Shown here: positions 31,678 to 41,827 of the stretch, piece after piece
Layout: each line of letters begins with the position of its first letter
How positions within the stretch are numbered: position 1 is the stretch's first letter
Source: Trichomonas vaginalis G3
Lineage: Eukaryota > Parabasalia > Trichomonadida > Trichomonadidae
Assembly: GCF_026262505.1 (NCBI RefSeq)
Contig: NC_067203.1
Span: 7,688,001-7,752,000 of the forward strand
Direction of reading: 5' to 3'
Length of the DNA: 64,000 nucleotides
Position numbers and translations under genes: made by a program
The notes under the pieces: model-generated
What the model was told of the DNA's origin: nothing
What the model saw: the letters and a program-made list of their open reading frames with translations, nothing else
Databases searched by the model: none

Positions 31678-32718
31678 ATGGAAAAAGTAAATAATCAAGA
31701 TGCTAGTCTTCAAGAAGAGCCCCCAAAACCACGCCAGCAAACAGATATTAGAGGTGCAGTTAGTCTTGTATCCTCTCGAGGTTTTGAGCAAAAAGGAATT
31801 TTCATAATTTCGGTATTTTTATTTGCCTTCTTTAGTGTTTTACTTGCTCAATCTATCTTAACAAAGTCAACTGTATTTGTTCAAATCGCTTTTATTCAGT
31901 TATTGCATTTCGCTCTTTATGCAATTATATTATTAACAGATTATTATACAACTTTACCGCCAGATGAATGCCATACATATGGATATGCTAGATCCATGAT
32001 TGTTTGCTGCTTTTCAGTTTCATTAACAGTTATTTTATTTGCATGCTCACTTTTGTTAGATTCCCTCAAAGAATTCTTATCATCCGTTGCTCCAGATGCA
32101 TCTCTTTCAGTCGAACATCCATCTTTCTCACCAGTTATGCCAAATATTTTCGCACTTATTGCTTACGGAATTTCAGCATTATTACTTAGCCAATACAGAT
32201 CTAATCCTTCGCAGAGCAAATACCCACATTTCCATGCTGCATTTTTAGTAGCAATTTCCGGAATTTTACATTCTTTATCCAAGTTAGTTACGGCATTCTT
32301 ACCTTTCCCATCTGTTCCAGAACATGTGTCTGAGCAGGCCATTCCGTTACTCAACGGTCTTATTGCATTATTTATTATAGATCGAGCTCGCGAATTATTA
32401 GTTCCAAGTTTCTTCGTTTTAATGCAAGCAACACCAGAAAAACTCTTAGAAATTACAGATTACAGCATCAGCGAAACATTTATCGATAAAATGGTTAGAG
32501 AAGTCTCTCATTTCGAAGGAGTTTTGGATTGTAAGGCTCCTCACTTCTGGGGATTAACATTTACAGACTATGTTGGGTCACTTCACATTAGAGCTAAGAA
32601 TGATGCAAATGAACAACACATTATTCAACAAGCTCATGCTAAATTCGACCCAATAGTTGGACATTTCACTGCCCAAGTTGATAAGGACCACTGGGATACT
32701 ACTGTTCGTGATAATTAA
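31678..32718 (+). CDS. ZnT6-like cation diffusion facilitator protein
   Basis: 346 residues from the ATG at 31678; two GTG codons precede it in frame. Five to six transmembrane segments span about 40-260. The C-terminal domain follows ZnT6 closely: GVLDCKAPHFWGLTF, then GSLHIRAKNDANEQ, then QVDKDHW. As in ZnT6, the intramembrane HxxxD zinc sites are not intact: TM2 reads HFALY, and the other candidate site has no HxxxD. ZnT6 does not transport alone but pairs with ZnT5 in the early secretory pathway to load zinc enzymes; the same is inferred here. Confidence 0.75.
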   Translation: MEKVNNQDASLQEEPPKPRQQTDIRGAVSLVSSRGFEQKGIFIISVFLFAFFSVLLAQSILTKSTVFVQIAFIQLLHFALYAIILLTDYYTTLPPDECHTYGYARSMIVCCFSVSLTVILFACSLLLDSLKEFLSSVAPDASLSVEHPSFSPVMPNIFALIAYGISALLLSQYRSNPSQSKYPHFHAAFLVAISGILHSLSKLVTAFLPFPSVPEHVSEQAIPLLNGLIALFIIDRARELLVPSFFVLMQATPEKLLEITDYSISETFIDKMVREVSHFEGVLDCKAPHFWGLTFTDYVGSLHIRAKNDANEQHIIQQAHAKFDPIVGHFTAQVDKDHWDTTVRDN

Positions 32719-33172
32719 ATAAAATATTATTAGATTCATTTAATATTTTTTAATTGTCTGTAATTTAACAATGAGAATAAAAATAATAGGTTTATTGATT
32801 TCAAAAACTGAACAATTTTAATAAAAATTCTAAAAATATGCACAAATGGCTATGATGACTTACTTGTGCGTTATAAACTAGATGCAAATTATATGTATTC
32901 CCATTATACTTTGAATTTGATAAGTTTCGAGATTAATCATATAATTTCACTGCATTGTTACCTTAGAAGATAGACTTACTCCAAATGATGAATCAGTTGT
33001 CTCTATATTTCAATAAAAAATTTATCCATTTATGAGGACCGCCTAGGCGCGCCGATAAATAAAGAAAAAAGAAAACGGAATCTTACCAAAAATCTACAAT
33101 TTTCTCAATTTTATATCAAATATGATATTCATATCATTTTAAATTTTAGGGTCTCAAAAAATTCTTTTGAAT

Positions 33173-33248
33173 TTTCGCGGGCTCGCGGGAATTTTTCCAC
33201 ATTGGCGCCAAAAATTGATCACAATTTCGCGGCAAAGTGCGCAAAACC
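33173..33248 (+). promoter_or_regulatory. Cluster of E2F-like sites
   Basis: TTTTCGCGGGC (33173), CTCGCGGGAATTTTT (33182), TTGGCGCCAAAAA (33202) and TTTCGCGGC (33227) lie within 76 bases. The third is a near-perfect palindromic match to the animal/plant E2F core TTTSSCGC. CG-rich words are rare in this AT-rich window. An Inr-like TCACAA lies at about 33219, between the sites and the ATG at 33271. Confidence 0.5.
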
Positions 33249-33270
33249 ATTCGACTATCTTGCTCAACTG

Positions 33271-33615
33271 ATGCTCAGTACTCTTGAGGATTACATTAAC
33301 GGTAGCAATCCTGTTTCCTCTCCAGTGATTGATATGGACTCTGATTTATCAATAGAGCTTGCTTTGAATGGTGATCGAAGTTCCCAGTTTCTTGAATCTA
33401 CTTTCTTTGATGAAGAGAGTCAACTTCAACTATCAAATCTAGAAGATCTTTTTGTTAATAACTCAAGTAATGGTACAAATCAGAATCATATCACACGACA
33501 AAAGCGTAAGAAAGTTATCAAATCAATCGTATTTCATCCTTTTTCATCTGTAGAAAACACAGAGATTACTGTTCAGAACTTGAAACGATTATTCAAGCAA
33601 CCACCACTTATTTAA
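33271..33615 (+). CDS. Small orphan protein behind E2F-like promoter
   Basis: 114 residues from the first ATG; the longer open frame starts at TTG inside the E2F-like palindrome. The N-terminal half is acidic (IDMDSDLSIELAL, FFDEESQLQLSNLEDLFV), followed by a basic patch (RQKRKKVIKSIVF) and a C-terminal RLFKQPP. No family recognised. The length, the acidic/basic halves and the promoter would suit a cell-cycle regulator, but that is inference. Confidence 0.5.
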   Translation: MLSTLEDYINGSNPVSSPVIDMDSDLSIELALNGDRSSQFLESTFFDEESQLQLSNLEDLFVNNSSNGTNQNHITRQKRKKVIKSIVFHPFSSVENTEITVQNLKRLFKQPPLI

Positions 33616-34319
33616 TTTATAGAGATTGATCTTTCCTATTGTTTTATGAATAAATGTTTATATTTTTATACGTGAATTGCTTCTTTCACATAGAAACAAG
33701 TTTCAAAAGATATTTGAGAAATCTCAAAATATAATCACTGAATTGCTTCAATAGATGTTCAAGAACATTAGCTTAATATATCTGATACTATTTTGTCATA
33801 CATAAATACTTTTAAATGCTTTATGCTTCATATTATAAATAGGACAAGTGCGATGTATATAAAAACTAATAGAATTTTAAAGCTTAGCTGCTTGTATCGT
33901 CTATATAAGCAAGTATCAAAATATTATATAATTTTTTATGAATCTAATAACTTTAAAGTAATTTATGAGGACCTCAATGAGTGGCACCAAAATTTGCTTT
34001 CAGGCCAAAGTAGTGATATTCCTTGCCTGAATTTAATATTAATAACTCAATGTATCGTTCACAGGATAGAATTAGATGATCTCATAAGTGTTTCTCAAGA
34101 TGGCATGAGAAAATTTCATACTGTTTATGTAGGAAAATTTTTTTGTAATGAAAAAATAAAAAAAAATCTATCGATAAAAATTCCGAAAACAGTTTCATTA
34201 TTCGGCAAATATTTTGCGCAAGTCAATTGTACACATTTAACTAAATAAAATGACATAATTTTTTTGTCTCAATGAAATTCTTTTATGGTCAGCCAAAGCT
34301 CTTCAATTTCATTAGTTAG
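33616..34319. other. Gap with one doubtful ORF
   Basis: An open frame of about 141 codons starts at ATG 33823 and ends at 34248 (IYEDLNEWHQNLL, SVSQDGMRKFHTVYVGKFF). It has no recognised domain and no clear Inr. It may be a lineage-specific gene or a remnant. Nothing else is seen in the gap except the Inr of eIF1A at its end. Confidence 0.3.
34309..34314 (+). promoter_or_regulatory. Inr of eIF1A
   Basis: TCATTA nine bases before the eIF1A ATG. Confidence 0.45.
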
Positions 34320-34739
34320 ATGGGAAAAAGCAAGCACGCAACATTAACCCAACGTAAAAAGAATCAGGAAAGAATGGCCAGCACTGAGCTTATCCTTGCC
34401 GAAGAGATGCAAGTTTACGGTCAAGTTGCACGTTCTCTTGGTGATAAGCGCTTCGAATGCATTTGCAATGATCACAAAGTACGTATTTGCAAAGTCCGTG
34501 GAAAATTCCGTGGCCGTCTTTTCATTAATCAGGGTGATTATCTTCTTATTGCCCTTCGTGAAGAAGAAGATGATAAGGCAGATATCATTCACAAGTACAC
34601 CACTGATGAAGCCCACGAGCTCTTCAAGATGGGCGAAGTCAACGAGCGCGACTTCACAACACAAACAGAAGAATCTGCCCAGGGCGGTGATGATAATGGC
34701 GTTATCGTCTGGACAAAGGAAGATGTCGATAACATTTAA
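34320..34739 (+). CDS. eIF1A: Translation initiation factor eIF1A
   Basis: 139 residues with the family's usual order: basic N-terminal tail (GKSKHATLTQRKKNQER), OB fold (about 25-95) with QVYGQVARSLGDKRFECIC and VRGKFRGRLFINQGDYLLI, then an acidic C-terminal tail (DDKADI, TKEDVDNI). eIF1A binds the 40S A site and supports scanning and start-codon selection. Codon use is richer in G/C at third positions than neighbours (GCC, CGT, AAG), typical of highly expressed trichomonad genes. Confidence 0.95.
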   Translation: MGKSKHATLTQRKKNQERMASTELILAEEMQVYGQVARSLGDKRFECICNDHKVRICKVRGKFRGRLFINQGDYLLIALREEEDDKADIIHKYTTDEAHELFKMGEVNERDFTTQTEESAQGGDDNGVIVWTKEDVDNI

Positions 34740-36028
34740 ATAATTTATGATATTATTTTGCAGGTAAATATGATATAATAATAAAAAGTTTCATTATTAT
34801 AGATTTTCTTTTATTACATTTTGACTTTTTTTTTCTCATAATTATTCTTGACTTTTTTCGCTTGTTTTATTTAAGAAAAGACATGTCTATTTGTTCAATG
34901 AATAGAAAGCCTGATGAATTTTTCAATTTCAGATTAATTAAAGGTAACTAAACTACTTTCGCCGATCCGATTTGCTCCATATTTAAAATATAGCTTGCAT
35001 ATGTAGAAGAAAAGCTAATTTTGAAGTACGCCCGAAATCCACCAACAGGATTTCGAGCTACTAAAAAGGTACTTTTAAATGTGATTTTTTTTATAAAAAA
35101 TTAAATTTATTTTAAGATCAGACTAAAAACTAATTTTATGGAAAATCTATATCGACAAATTTATTACTTATTGGGTATATAGATTTTTTGATTATGGCGA
35201 TTATGTCTGATATGCTTCCAATAAGCCAAAACACATTTCATACTGATTTCTATAAAAGGTATCTTTATTATAGAAGTGTAAGCTATATCTGTTTGTTTTT
35301 TTATTATAACAAATTCAAAATTCTCTTATAAGGACTAGATGAAATCTGTATTACTAAATCATTAGCTAAATGAAGGTTCAAATAGAAAGTAAATATCAAT
35401 TTATATGATACTGAAACCAAATAGTTCTTTTAATAAAAGATAACACGCTGAAAATTATTGAGTATTTGCAAATCTCAAAAATCTATTGGTGAATTTGGCT
35501 CAACTTTTAAAATTAGAACATCCATATCAAATCATAAAAGCAGACAAAAATTAAAGCCAAACCTATCGGCCAATTTTTTTTGATATTTTGATTTTTGAGG
35601 TATACTTTTAAAAGTGGATTTAAAGCACTTATGAAAAAACATTAACTTCTGTCGTTATGATTATTGATTTAGACAATAATGATTTTAATCTTTGATTATC
35701 AAAACACTAAAGTCATCTTTTTAACATTTGCTTGGTAGCATTAACTCAAGTCTAAAGTACTATTTTATGTGGCACTCTTAGAATTTTTGTATTCATTGTA
35801 CACGCTGAAATAGTACCATTAAAGTTATGGCGGACTTTCAAAAAATAGTTTGGTCACCTTTGATTAATTTTTCTTCAAAATAAAATTATAAAACTATTGT
35901 CATATAGAGATGATGCATGAGACTTCATAGATAATAATCCCAAGAGTTAAATGTGCTAAAAAAATTTAATATTTTTATAAATAGTTTTTGAAGGATTCAT
36001 GTATTTATCAAAGACAATTTTAATACTT
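34740..36028. other. Intergenic region, no gene seen
   Basis: About 1.3 kb of AT-rich sequence. A small hairpin (GAAATCC against GGATTTC, about 35034-35054) is the only structure noticed. Confidence 0.55.
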
Positions 36029-36556
36029 TTAAATTTCACCACAATCAGAAATCAGAATTGTCTGCTTTGGTGCACCGTTACTAGAACCAGCAGCTTGAAT
36101 AAGTTCAACAATATCAGTACCTTCAATAACTTTTCCGAAAGCGACATGACGGAAATCGAGCCATGGAGCTTTAACAAGTGTAATGAAGAATTGTCCGCCG
36201 TTAGTATTGCGACCACTATTAGCCATTGAAACAATATATGGCTGATCATGCTTCACTGAGAAGTTTTCATCTTCGAATCTTTGTCCGTAAACACTTTCGT
36301 TAGAGGTACCATCATTTGAAATGAAATCACCAGATTGAATCAAGAAATGTGGAATAATACGATGGAATTTGCATCCTTTGTAATGAAGTTTTGCACCAGA
36401 GCGTCCTACACCCTTTTCACCAGTGCAGAGCATTCTGAAGTTCTCTGCTGTCTTTGGAACTCTATCAACGAAAAGTTCGATAACAATACGACCTGCAGCA
36501 GCGCCATCAATGGAAATATCAAACCAAACACGTGGGTTATTGTTAGCAGCAGTCAT
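36029..36556 (-). CDS. Cyclophilin-type peptidyl-prolyl isomerase
   Basis: A 175-residue single-domain cyclophilin. Catalytic and cyclosporin-pocket residues are in place: the Arg in FHRIIP, Phe and Gln in [15 protein letters not shown], the Trp in APWLDFRH and the His of [21 protein letters not shown] is typical of cytosolic eukaryotic forms. The extra eight or so N-terminal residues are not a signal peptide. T. vaginalis cyclophilins are reported to act on Myb transcription factors; whether this copy does is unknown. Confidence 0.93.
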   Translation of the reverse strand: MTAANNNPRVWFDISIDGAAAGRIVIELFVDRVPKTAENFRMLCTGEKGVGRSGAKLHYKGCKFHRIIPHFLIQSGDFISNDGTSNESVYGQRFEDENFSVKHDQPYIVSMANSGRNTNGGQFFITLVKAPWLDFRHVAFGKVIEGTDIVELIQAAGSSNGAPKQTILISDCGEI

Positions 36557-36595
36557 TTTTATCAGAGTAACGTTTACAACCGCTTTACGATTATT

Positions 36596-36608
36596 CGAAA
36601 AGTGACAA
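36596..36608 (-). promoter_or_regulatory. Inr of the cyclophilin gene
   Basis: Minus-strand TTGTCACTTTTCG, about 40 bases before the ATG at 36556; contains the strong Inr TCACTT. Confidence 0.5.
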
Positions 36609-36752
36609 TCCAGCTAGCGGCGCTTCAAGCCGGTACATTAACAAAAAATCAAAAACATCGAACAAATGAAATATATTTTTTATAATAATATGCTGTACAT
36701 CGTTATCTACAAATGCGCATAAACAATAATTCATAAATTTGATATCTGACAG

Positions 36753-37232
36753 ATGATTGATCCACCTATTCCAGAATTTACAAATATTGATGATGTAATC
36801 AAAGAAATTTCAACAAACGGAAAGCCTGTTAATATCATTCTCCTTGGTACAATATGGTCTCCGCTTTGCAGATATACTTTTTATGCATTGAAACAAGCAA
36901 TGACAGCAATCGAAAATCCTGACAAGGTTAAAGCATTTTATGTCGATCAGGATGCAAGTGTCCAATTTTGCTTTACAGAAGGAATTCCAATAGGTTTCCC
37001 AACATTGATAGTTTTTTCAACTCCAAATCCTGATCAAATAGAGGATGATGAAGAAGCAAAACCATATTTCATTTACTTTGTTCCTGAAGGGCAAGTTTAC
37101 GATCAAACAAAGTCAGATCAATTAAAAGGTCGTTTAATTCGCCAGCTTAATCAAAAACAACTTATGCAAATTATCAGTGAAGCAATTGAAGTTTATGAAG
37201 GAAAGAAATTCGCAATTAATAGCCCTTTATAA
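36753..37232 (+). CDS. Thioredoxin-fold protein with altered active site
   Basis: 159 residues. The fold is indicated by NIILLGTIWSPLCRYTFYAL (about 28-47), VKAFYVDQDASVQFCFTEGI and the cis-Pro motif IGFPTLIVF (about 76-84). The WCxxC site reads WSPLC, so the first Cys is Ser and only the second remains. That argues for a binding or glutathione-linked role, not dithiol reduction. Start at the first ATG, with TCATAA about 20 bases upstream. No specific subfamily recognised. Confidence 0.6.
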   Translation: MIDPPIPEFTNIDDVIKEISTNGKPVNIILLGTIWSPLCRYTFYALKQAMTAIENPDKVKAFYVDQDASVQFCFTEGIPIGFPTLIVFSTPNPDQIEDDEEAKPYFIYFVPEGQVYDQTKSDQLKGRLIRQLNQKQLMQIISEAIEVYEGKKFAINSPL

Positions 37233-37655
37233 ATTTTTTATTACTTATCGTTGAAATTTGTCTACTGAGAAGTGACTATATTGTTATTTAAACTCATTAT
37301 ATTTAATTTTAGAAGTTTGCTTTTTATTTTTATCTGACATTTAATTTATGCCAATGAATTATAAACAAACACTCATCAAATACATAAAATTTAATGTTTT
37401 TGTCAAGCAAATTATGCCAATGAATTATAAACAAGCACCGAGCAAGTTTAAAATGATAGCTTATGCATTCATATTAACATTTAGAATATTTGATATAGGA
37501 TTTGAGAATATGAATAATTTCATACTTGTTTTCTAATACACTTGAATTCTTATATTATGCTATCATTGAGATCTAAATGAAATGATTCCTTAACTTGTGT
37601 TATTCTGACTCCAAGATGAATCAAATTATATTTTTGCCACTTTTTCAACAAATTA
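37233..37655. other. Intergenic region with a short direct repeat
   Basis: TATGCCAATGAATTATAAAC occurs at about 37347 and 37413. The small open frame spanning them (37348-37536) is made largely by this repeat and is not considered a gene. Confidence 0.5.
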
Positions 37656-38693
37656 ATGAATTCTCAACTTTCAAATGATTATGCATACTTAGAAGAACTT
37701 CGAAAGGATGGAAAATGGAGTGATATCATCGATTATGTTCAAAAATCACAGGAGTTTTTTGTCAATGGAAAGAAAATATTCGAACCTGTCTATACTTCAT
37801 TTGGAATTGATGCAGTACATATGTTTTTCTCACCAAATGTTATATCTGGTACAGTTTTTGATGTTTTGAAGTTCATTGATACTTGTCATTTCGTTACGAA
37901 ACAAGATATCGACAAAATGGAGATTTCTTTTCTTGAATTCTGCATATTTCAAAGAAACATGCAAGATAATGAAGTTCATCATCGACTCATTTCTTCTTAT
38001 TTATCAGCATTAGAAACCATCATCGAAAAAACAGAAAATAGAACTGAAAGCATCTCAATTGAAAACGAAAAGAACGAAAACATCAAGAATATCAGGCGAA
38101 ATCTACTTTCTTTCTTGAAGAACAGTCAATCTTATCATCCTGCCACATTCTCTCATAGAGTTCCACCGTATTTAGTTGAAGAAAGATTAGTTATATTTGC
38201 TCGCTCGAAGAATTATGATACTTGTGTTGAAATAATGTCGGAATCAAAAGATGAAAAAATTGTTTTCACTTTTTGTGACTATATTCTTAACGAAAACGAT
38301 GATATTTATACTAATTTAGCTGTAAAAATATCAGGAAATCCCCAAAAGAACGAATTATTCAAGAAAATACTTAATACAAGATATCAATACATAAATCCTG
38401 ATGCTGTTATAGATTTAATACCACCAAATACTAAACTGGTTGAATACAAAGATTTCTTTGAAGGAATTACAGTGAAAAGAAGAGAAGAAATTGCAAAAGA
38501 AAAATTATCTTTGGCAATAATGGGTTCAACTCTTGACACAGAATTAAAGAATTACGATAAATCAAGGACATCAAAAATTACTCTATTTAGTGCTCCAATT
38601 TGTTCAGTTTGTTTCCAACCAATTGAATCTGATTTTGTTTTGAGAAAAGACAAAACGATTGTGCACAGTACATGCAACAAAAACGTTGTATGA
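37656..38693 (+). CDS. VPS39/TGFBRAP1-like C-terminal protein
   Basis: A 345-residue protein that resembles the C-terminal half of Vps39/Vam6 and TGFBRAP1 (HOPS/CORVET tethers). It has alpha-helical repeats (LVIFARSKNYDTCVEIM), the INPDAVIDLIPPNTKLVEYK stretch matching the ...vl.lLP.d..l..l... motif, and a C-terminal zinc-ribbon-like end CSVCFQPI then H-S-T-C. The N-terminal citron-homology propeller of full proteins is absent and no upstream ORF supplies it. It may be a divergent short tether subunit or a C-terminal fragment. Acts, if at all, at endolysosomal membranes. Confidence 0.55.
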   Translation: MNSQLSNDYAYLEELRKDGKWSDIIDYVQKSQEFFVNGKKIFEPVYTSFGIDAVHMFFSPNVISGTVFDVLKFIDTCHFVTKQDIDKMEISFLEFCIFQRNMQDNEVHHRLISSYLSALETIIEKTENRTESISIENEKNENIKNIRRNLLSFLKNSQSYHPATFSHRVPPYLVEERLVIFARSKNYDTCVEIMSESKDEKIVFTFCDYILNENDDIYTNLAVKISGNPQKNELFKKILNTRYQYINPDAVIDLIPPNTKLVEYKDFFEGITVKRREEIAKEKLSLAIMGSTLDTELKNYDKSRTSKITLFSAPICSVCFQPIESDFVLRKDKTIVHSTCNKNVV

Positions 38694-39249
38694 TATCAAA
38701 TAAACTTGTTTATTTTTCTTTTTTGATAATCAAAATTTAATATTAATTTAACTCTTTTTCCTACTCAAAATCTCTTTGCTTTATTATTTCGCTTATTGTC
38801 AAGTAAAACTATTTCAAAAAATCGTATAAAAAACTTTGCAAAGGAAACTTAGTTTAATTTATGACAATTAGCTTAAAATTTCATTGATCATTAATTGAAA
38901 ACCATATCGTACGAGCTTAGTTGAATTCAGAGCACTTAATTCTAATTGGCATCATCTCGATTGATTGACATTGATTAAGCAAATTTTAATTTTTTATTTC
39001 GGATGTAATATTAAGATTTGACATAACATACATAATTTTATCATTTAAAATTTTCCCAAAAAATTCAAGAGAAGGTGGTTTATTTAAATTTTCAAACATT
39101 GCTCAGAATTGAATTTTGATACAAATTTTAATCCAGAGTTAAAAATTGAAAATTTAGATTATGTTTCATATGCATATGATTTTTATTTTTAACTCTGGAA
39201 AAAATTTTTGCGATTTACCTTTGAAATTAGAATTGTGAATTTAGATTTC
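38694..39249. other. Intergenic region with a long hairpin
   Basis: AT-rich gap. The 15-bp inverted repeat TCCAGAGTTAAAAAT (39132-39146) and ATTTTTAACTCTGGA (39185-39199), with 38 bases between, ends 50 bases before the ANK start codon. It could be a small mobile relic or a hairpin in the promoter. Confidence 0.6.
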
Positions 39250-40131
39250 ATGTCTGATCAATACTGGGAAATGCGAAGCATTTATAAATGCCACATCAAT
39301 TCATATAATGCGTTGTATAAGCTGAAAACAGAAAAAGAAGAAGATTTAGACTCAATTTACAAAATGATCAAAACAGATTTGATTGAAACAAATCCAAGCA
39401 TCGCCACAAAAATTATAAGAAATATTTTTGAAATTATTCCTTATAATAATCGGTATACAAAGTCATATTTATATCTTGTAAACCTCATTTTAGATGATTA
39501 TCATATCACAGAGATCAACGATATTTATATCATTTCAAACTATCTATTTTATAAAGAATACGGAATTAAATTAAACAAATCTGCTGATTTCAGAGAAATT
39601 TCATCGGAAAGTCTTGAAATTCATACAGAGAATACTATTTACAAAGCAATCATGTATGATGACTTAGAAGCATTCATTCAATTCACAGAAATTGATGGAT
39701 TTGATCAAAATCAAACACTTAAAAACAAGTTATATCCAATTTGCAATAATGGATATTCATTACTTGAATTATGTTGTTACCACGGAGCAGTTGATTGTTT
39801 CAAGTTATTAAGAACGAAATTTAACTCAGAAATAACTAAAACATGTCTAGAATTATCATTTTTAGGAGGGAATCCAGATATCATGTTTGAATGCAAGAAA
39901 TATCATGAACCAAATGAAAAATGCATGAGATATGCAATTATTTCACATAACATTGATTTTGTTACACAATTGATGAATGAGCATGATTTAAAGATCGATT
40001 TATCTTATTGTGGATGGTGTAATAATCTTGAAGCATTTTTAGTTTACTTTGATCAAACTAAAGATACAGACAAATGCAGAGTTTATTCAATGGGTTTCAA
40101 TGTTCCATCTCTGCACAAATATTTCCATTAA
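39250..40131 (+). CDS. DUF3447-type protein lacking its ankyrin repeats
   Basis: 293 residues from the ATG at 39250 (MSDQYWEMRSIYKCH); the longer frame starts with TTG. It matches the pre-ankyrin region of the gene at 52393 closely (TKSYLYLVNLILDDYH, LLELCCYHGAVDCFKLLR, CMRYAIISHNIDFVTQLM). It ends at SLHKYFH, exactly where the relative goes on into ankyrin repeats. The next 200 bases carry an unrelated open stretch (IIPQKTSWTRLNIADILPF). It is likely a truncated, non-functional copy, although a stand-alone protein is possible. Confidence 0.7.
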   Translation: MSDQYWEMRSIYKCHINSYNALYKLKTEKEEDLDSIYKMIKTDLIETNPSIATKIIRNIFEIIPYNNRYTKSYLYLVNLILDDYHITEINDIYIISNYLFYKEYGIKLNKSADFREISSESLEIHTENTIYKAIMYDDLEAFIQFTEIDGFDQNQTLKNKLYPICNNGYSLLELCCYHGAVDCFKLLRTKFNSEITKTCLELSFLGGNPDIMFECKKYHEPNEKCMRYAIISHNIDFVTQLMNEHDLKIDLSYCGWCNNLEAFLVYFDQTKDTDKCRVYSMGFNVPSLHKYFH

Positions 40132-40420
40132 CAATGAGGATAATTCCCCAGAAAACATCATGGACACGATTAAACATTGCTGATATATTACCTTTTATAC
40201 AAGAATTTTTTAATGATATTAATGGAAACTTATTTGAGGTATTTAACAGATTTGAAGTGTCAGTACTTTTAAAAAATGACTGTAATTTGTTAAATCAAAT
40301 CAATGTGTGGAATAAACAACAATCAGAGGTTGATATTATAAAATTAATATAAAAACATTTTTTACTAATATCTAGACGTAAAGTTTAAAATAACAACTAT
40401 AACACATAAATAAATAATAA

Positions 40421-41827
40421 TCAATCCCAAATCTGTCCGAACAAGAGTTGTTCGTCTGCTTCTTTCTCCATCATTTCCTTTCTCGCTCTGTCTTCTTCTT
40501 CCTGACGTGTTTGACCCTTCTTTGGAATAATTCTTTCAACAACAGGTCTTCCAAGTTTTCTTTCGATAGGCTTGTTAGCCAATTCAATGGCCTTTCTAAC
40601 TTTCTCGGCTTGTGCTTGCTGCTTCTCCTCCTGATCCTTAGTTCTCTTGAGATCTCTTCTTTCTCTCTCTTTCTCAAGTGCAAGAGCTTTTACATGTGAT
40701 GGTTCTGCTTTTTCAAGTTTCAAAATTAATTGTTCCATCTTATTTTCGATTCTTCTGAGCATCATTGAGATATCTGTTGAACTTGCAATATCAAAACCAA
40801 GACTCTTATGGAAAATGATGATATCTTGCTGAATTTGATTATATTCGTCATCATTTAACTCATTTCCATAATGAAATGCTCCATCTGTTTTGTATTGACC
40901 ATTGTTTTCCCTTGCCTGCATTAACTCTTTCTCTTTCTCCTCTTTGTTGTTCATCATTTCCTTTAAACCACCTTCACGACTCTGCAACAGGTCATTGAAC
41001 TTAGCTCTGTAGCGCTCGACTGCTTCTTCGGCCTCTTGGCAATGTCTGATCAAAAACATGTTCTGTTCTTCTAAAGAAATGATAATTGTAATTAATTGCT
41101 CTGGATCTTTAAAGTACATCTCGTTAGGATGGGCAGCACGCCAATCAGGAGGTGTTAAGGATTCTAAGAATTGTTGGTATTGTTGGCATTCGGCAAGTTT
41201 TTCGTCTTGATGAGCAATTTCATTTCGTAAAGTGGAAATTTGGCTTGAAACTTGTTTAATCTTCATTGAAACTTGTAGTCTTTCTTTAGATTTACGTTCT
41301 GCTGATGATCGTGCTTCCATTGTAGCTTTACCATCAGATTCTATGAAATTTGCGAATTGTGTCTTGAATAAGTTTATTTCAGCAGCCTTAGCCTTTAATG
41401 CAGCCTCTTCTTCCTTCTCAAGTTTCTCTAGGCGTTGAAGTTCTTCTCTTTTTGTATCAATTGCAAGTTGTGCAAGAAAGATTTCTCTTTTTTGTGAAAT
41501 GAATTCTCGTAGACCTTCTCTATTCTTTGAAGAATCTGGTGCTGGAATAAGTGCATCAAGAGCTTTTTCTTCAGCTGAAATCGGTTGAGTTGTTACTTGG
41601 GTCAGATGACGGAAATTTTCGCGATTTGGCTGTATGTCGAGAAGTCTTGATCTAGATTTTTTCATTGAATTCCTCATAGTTTCATGAAGTTGAAATTGTT
41701 CTTTATCGTCTGGAATTCTGAAAGGATTCGATGGACGAGAATACGATTGCCTTGCTGCGGATTCATCTGAACCCGGCCTTGAGGAAACTTCTTCGAGATT
41801 TTCGAGACTTTCCTTCGATTTTTTCAT
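40421..41827 (-). CDS. CFAP100-like (DUF4200) flagellar protein
   Basis: 468 residues from the ATG at 41827; the upstream open codons lack ATG. The DUF4200 coiled-coil region matches CFAP100/CCDC37: FISQKREIFLAQLAIDTKRE, then LEKEEEAALKAKAAEI, and the hallmark YQQFLESLTPPDW. CFAP100 (MIA1 in Chlamydomonas) is part of the modifier of inner arms complex that tunes inner dynein I1. The C-terminal third is Lys/Glu-rich helix. TCATAC lies about 20 bases upstream of the start as a possible Inr. A second flagellar gene of this window is at 24787. Confidence 0.75.
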   Translation of the reverse strand: MKKSKESLENLEEVSSRPGSDESAARQSYSRPSNPFRIPDDKEQFQLHETMRNSMKKSRSRLLDIQPNRENFRHLTQVTTQPISAEEKALDALIPAPDSSKNREGLREFISQKREIFLAQLAIDTKREELQRLEKLEKEEEAALKAKAAEINLFKTQFANFIESDGKATMEARSSAERKSKERLQVSMKIKQVSSQISTLRNEIAHQDEKLAECQQYQQFLESLTPPDWRAAHPNEMYFKDPEQLITIIISLEEQNMFLIRHCQEAEEAVERYRAKFNDLLQSREGGLKEMMNNKEEKEKELMQARENNGQYKTDGAFHYGNELNDDEYNQIQQDIIIFHKSLGFDIASSTDISMMLRRIENKMEQLILKLEKAEPSHVKALALEKERERRDLKRTKDQEEKQQAQAEKVRKAIELANKPIERKLGRPVVERIIPKKGQTRQEEEDRARKEMMEKEADEQLLFGQIWD

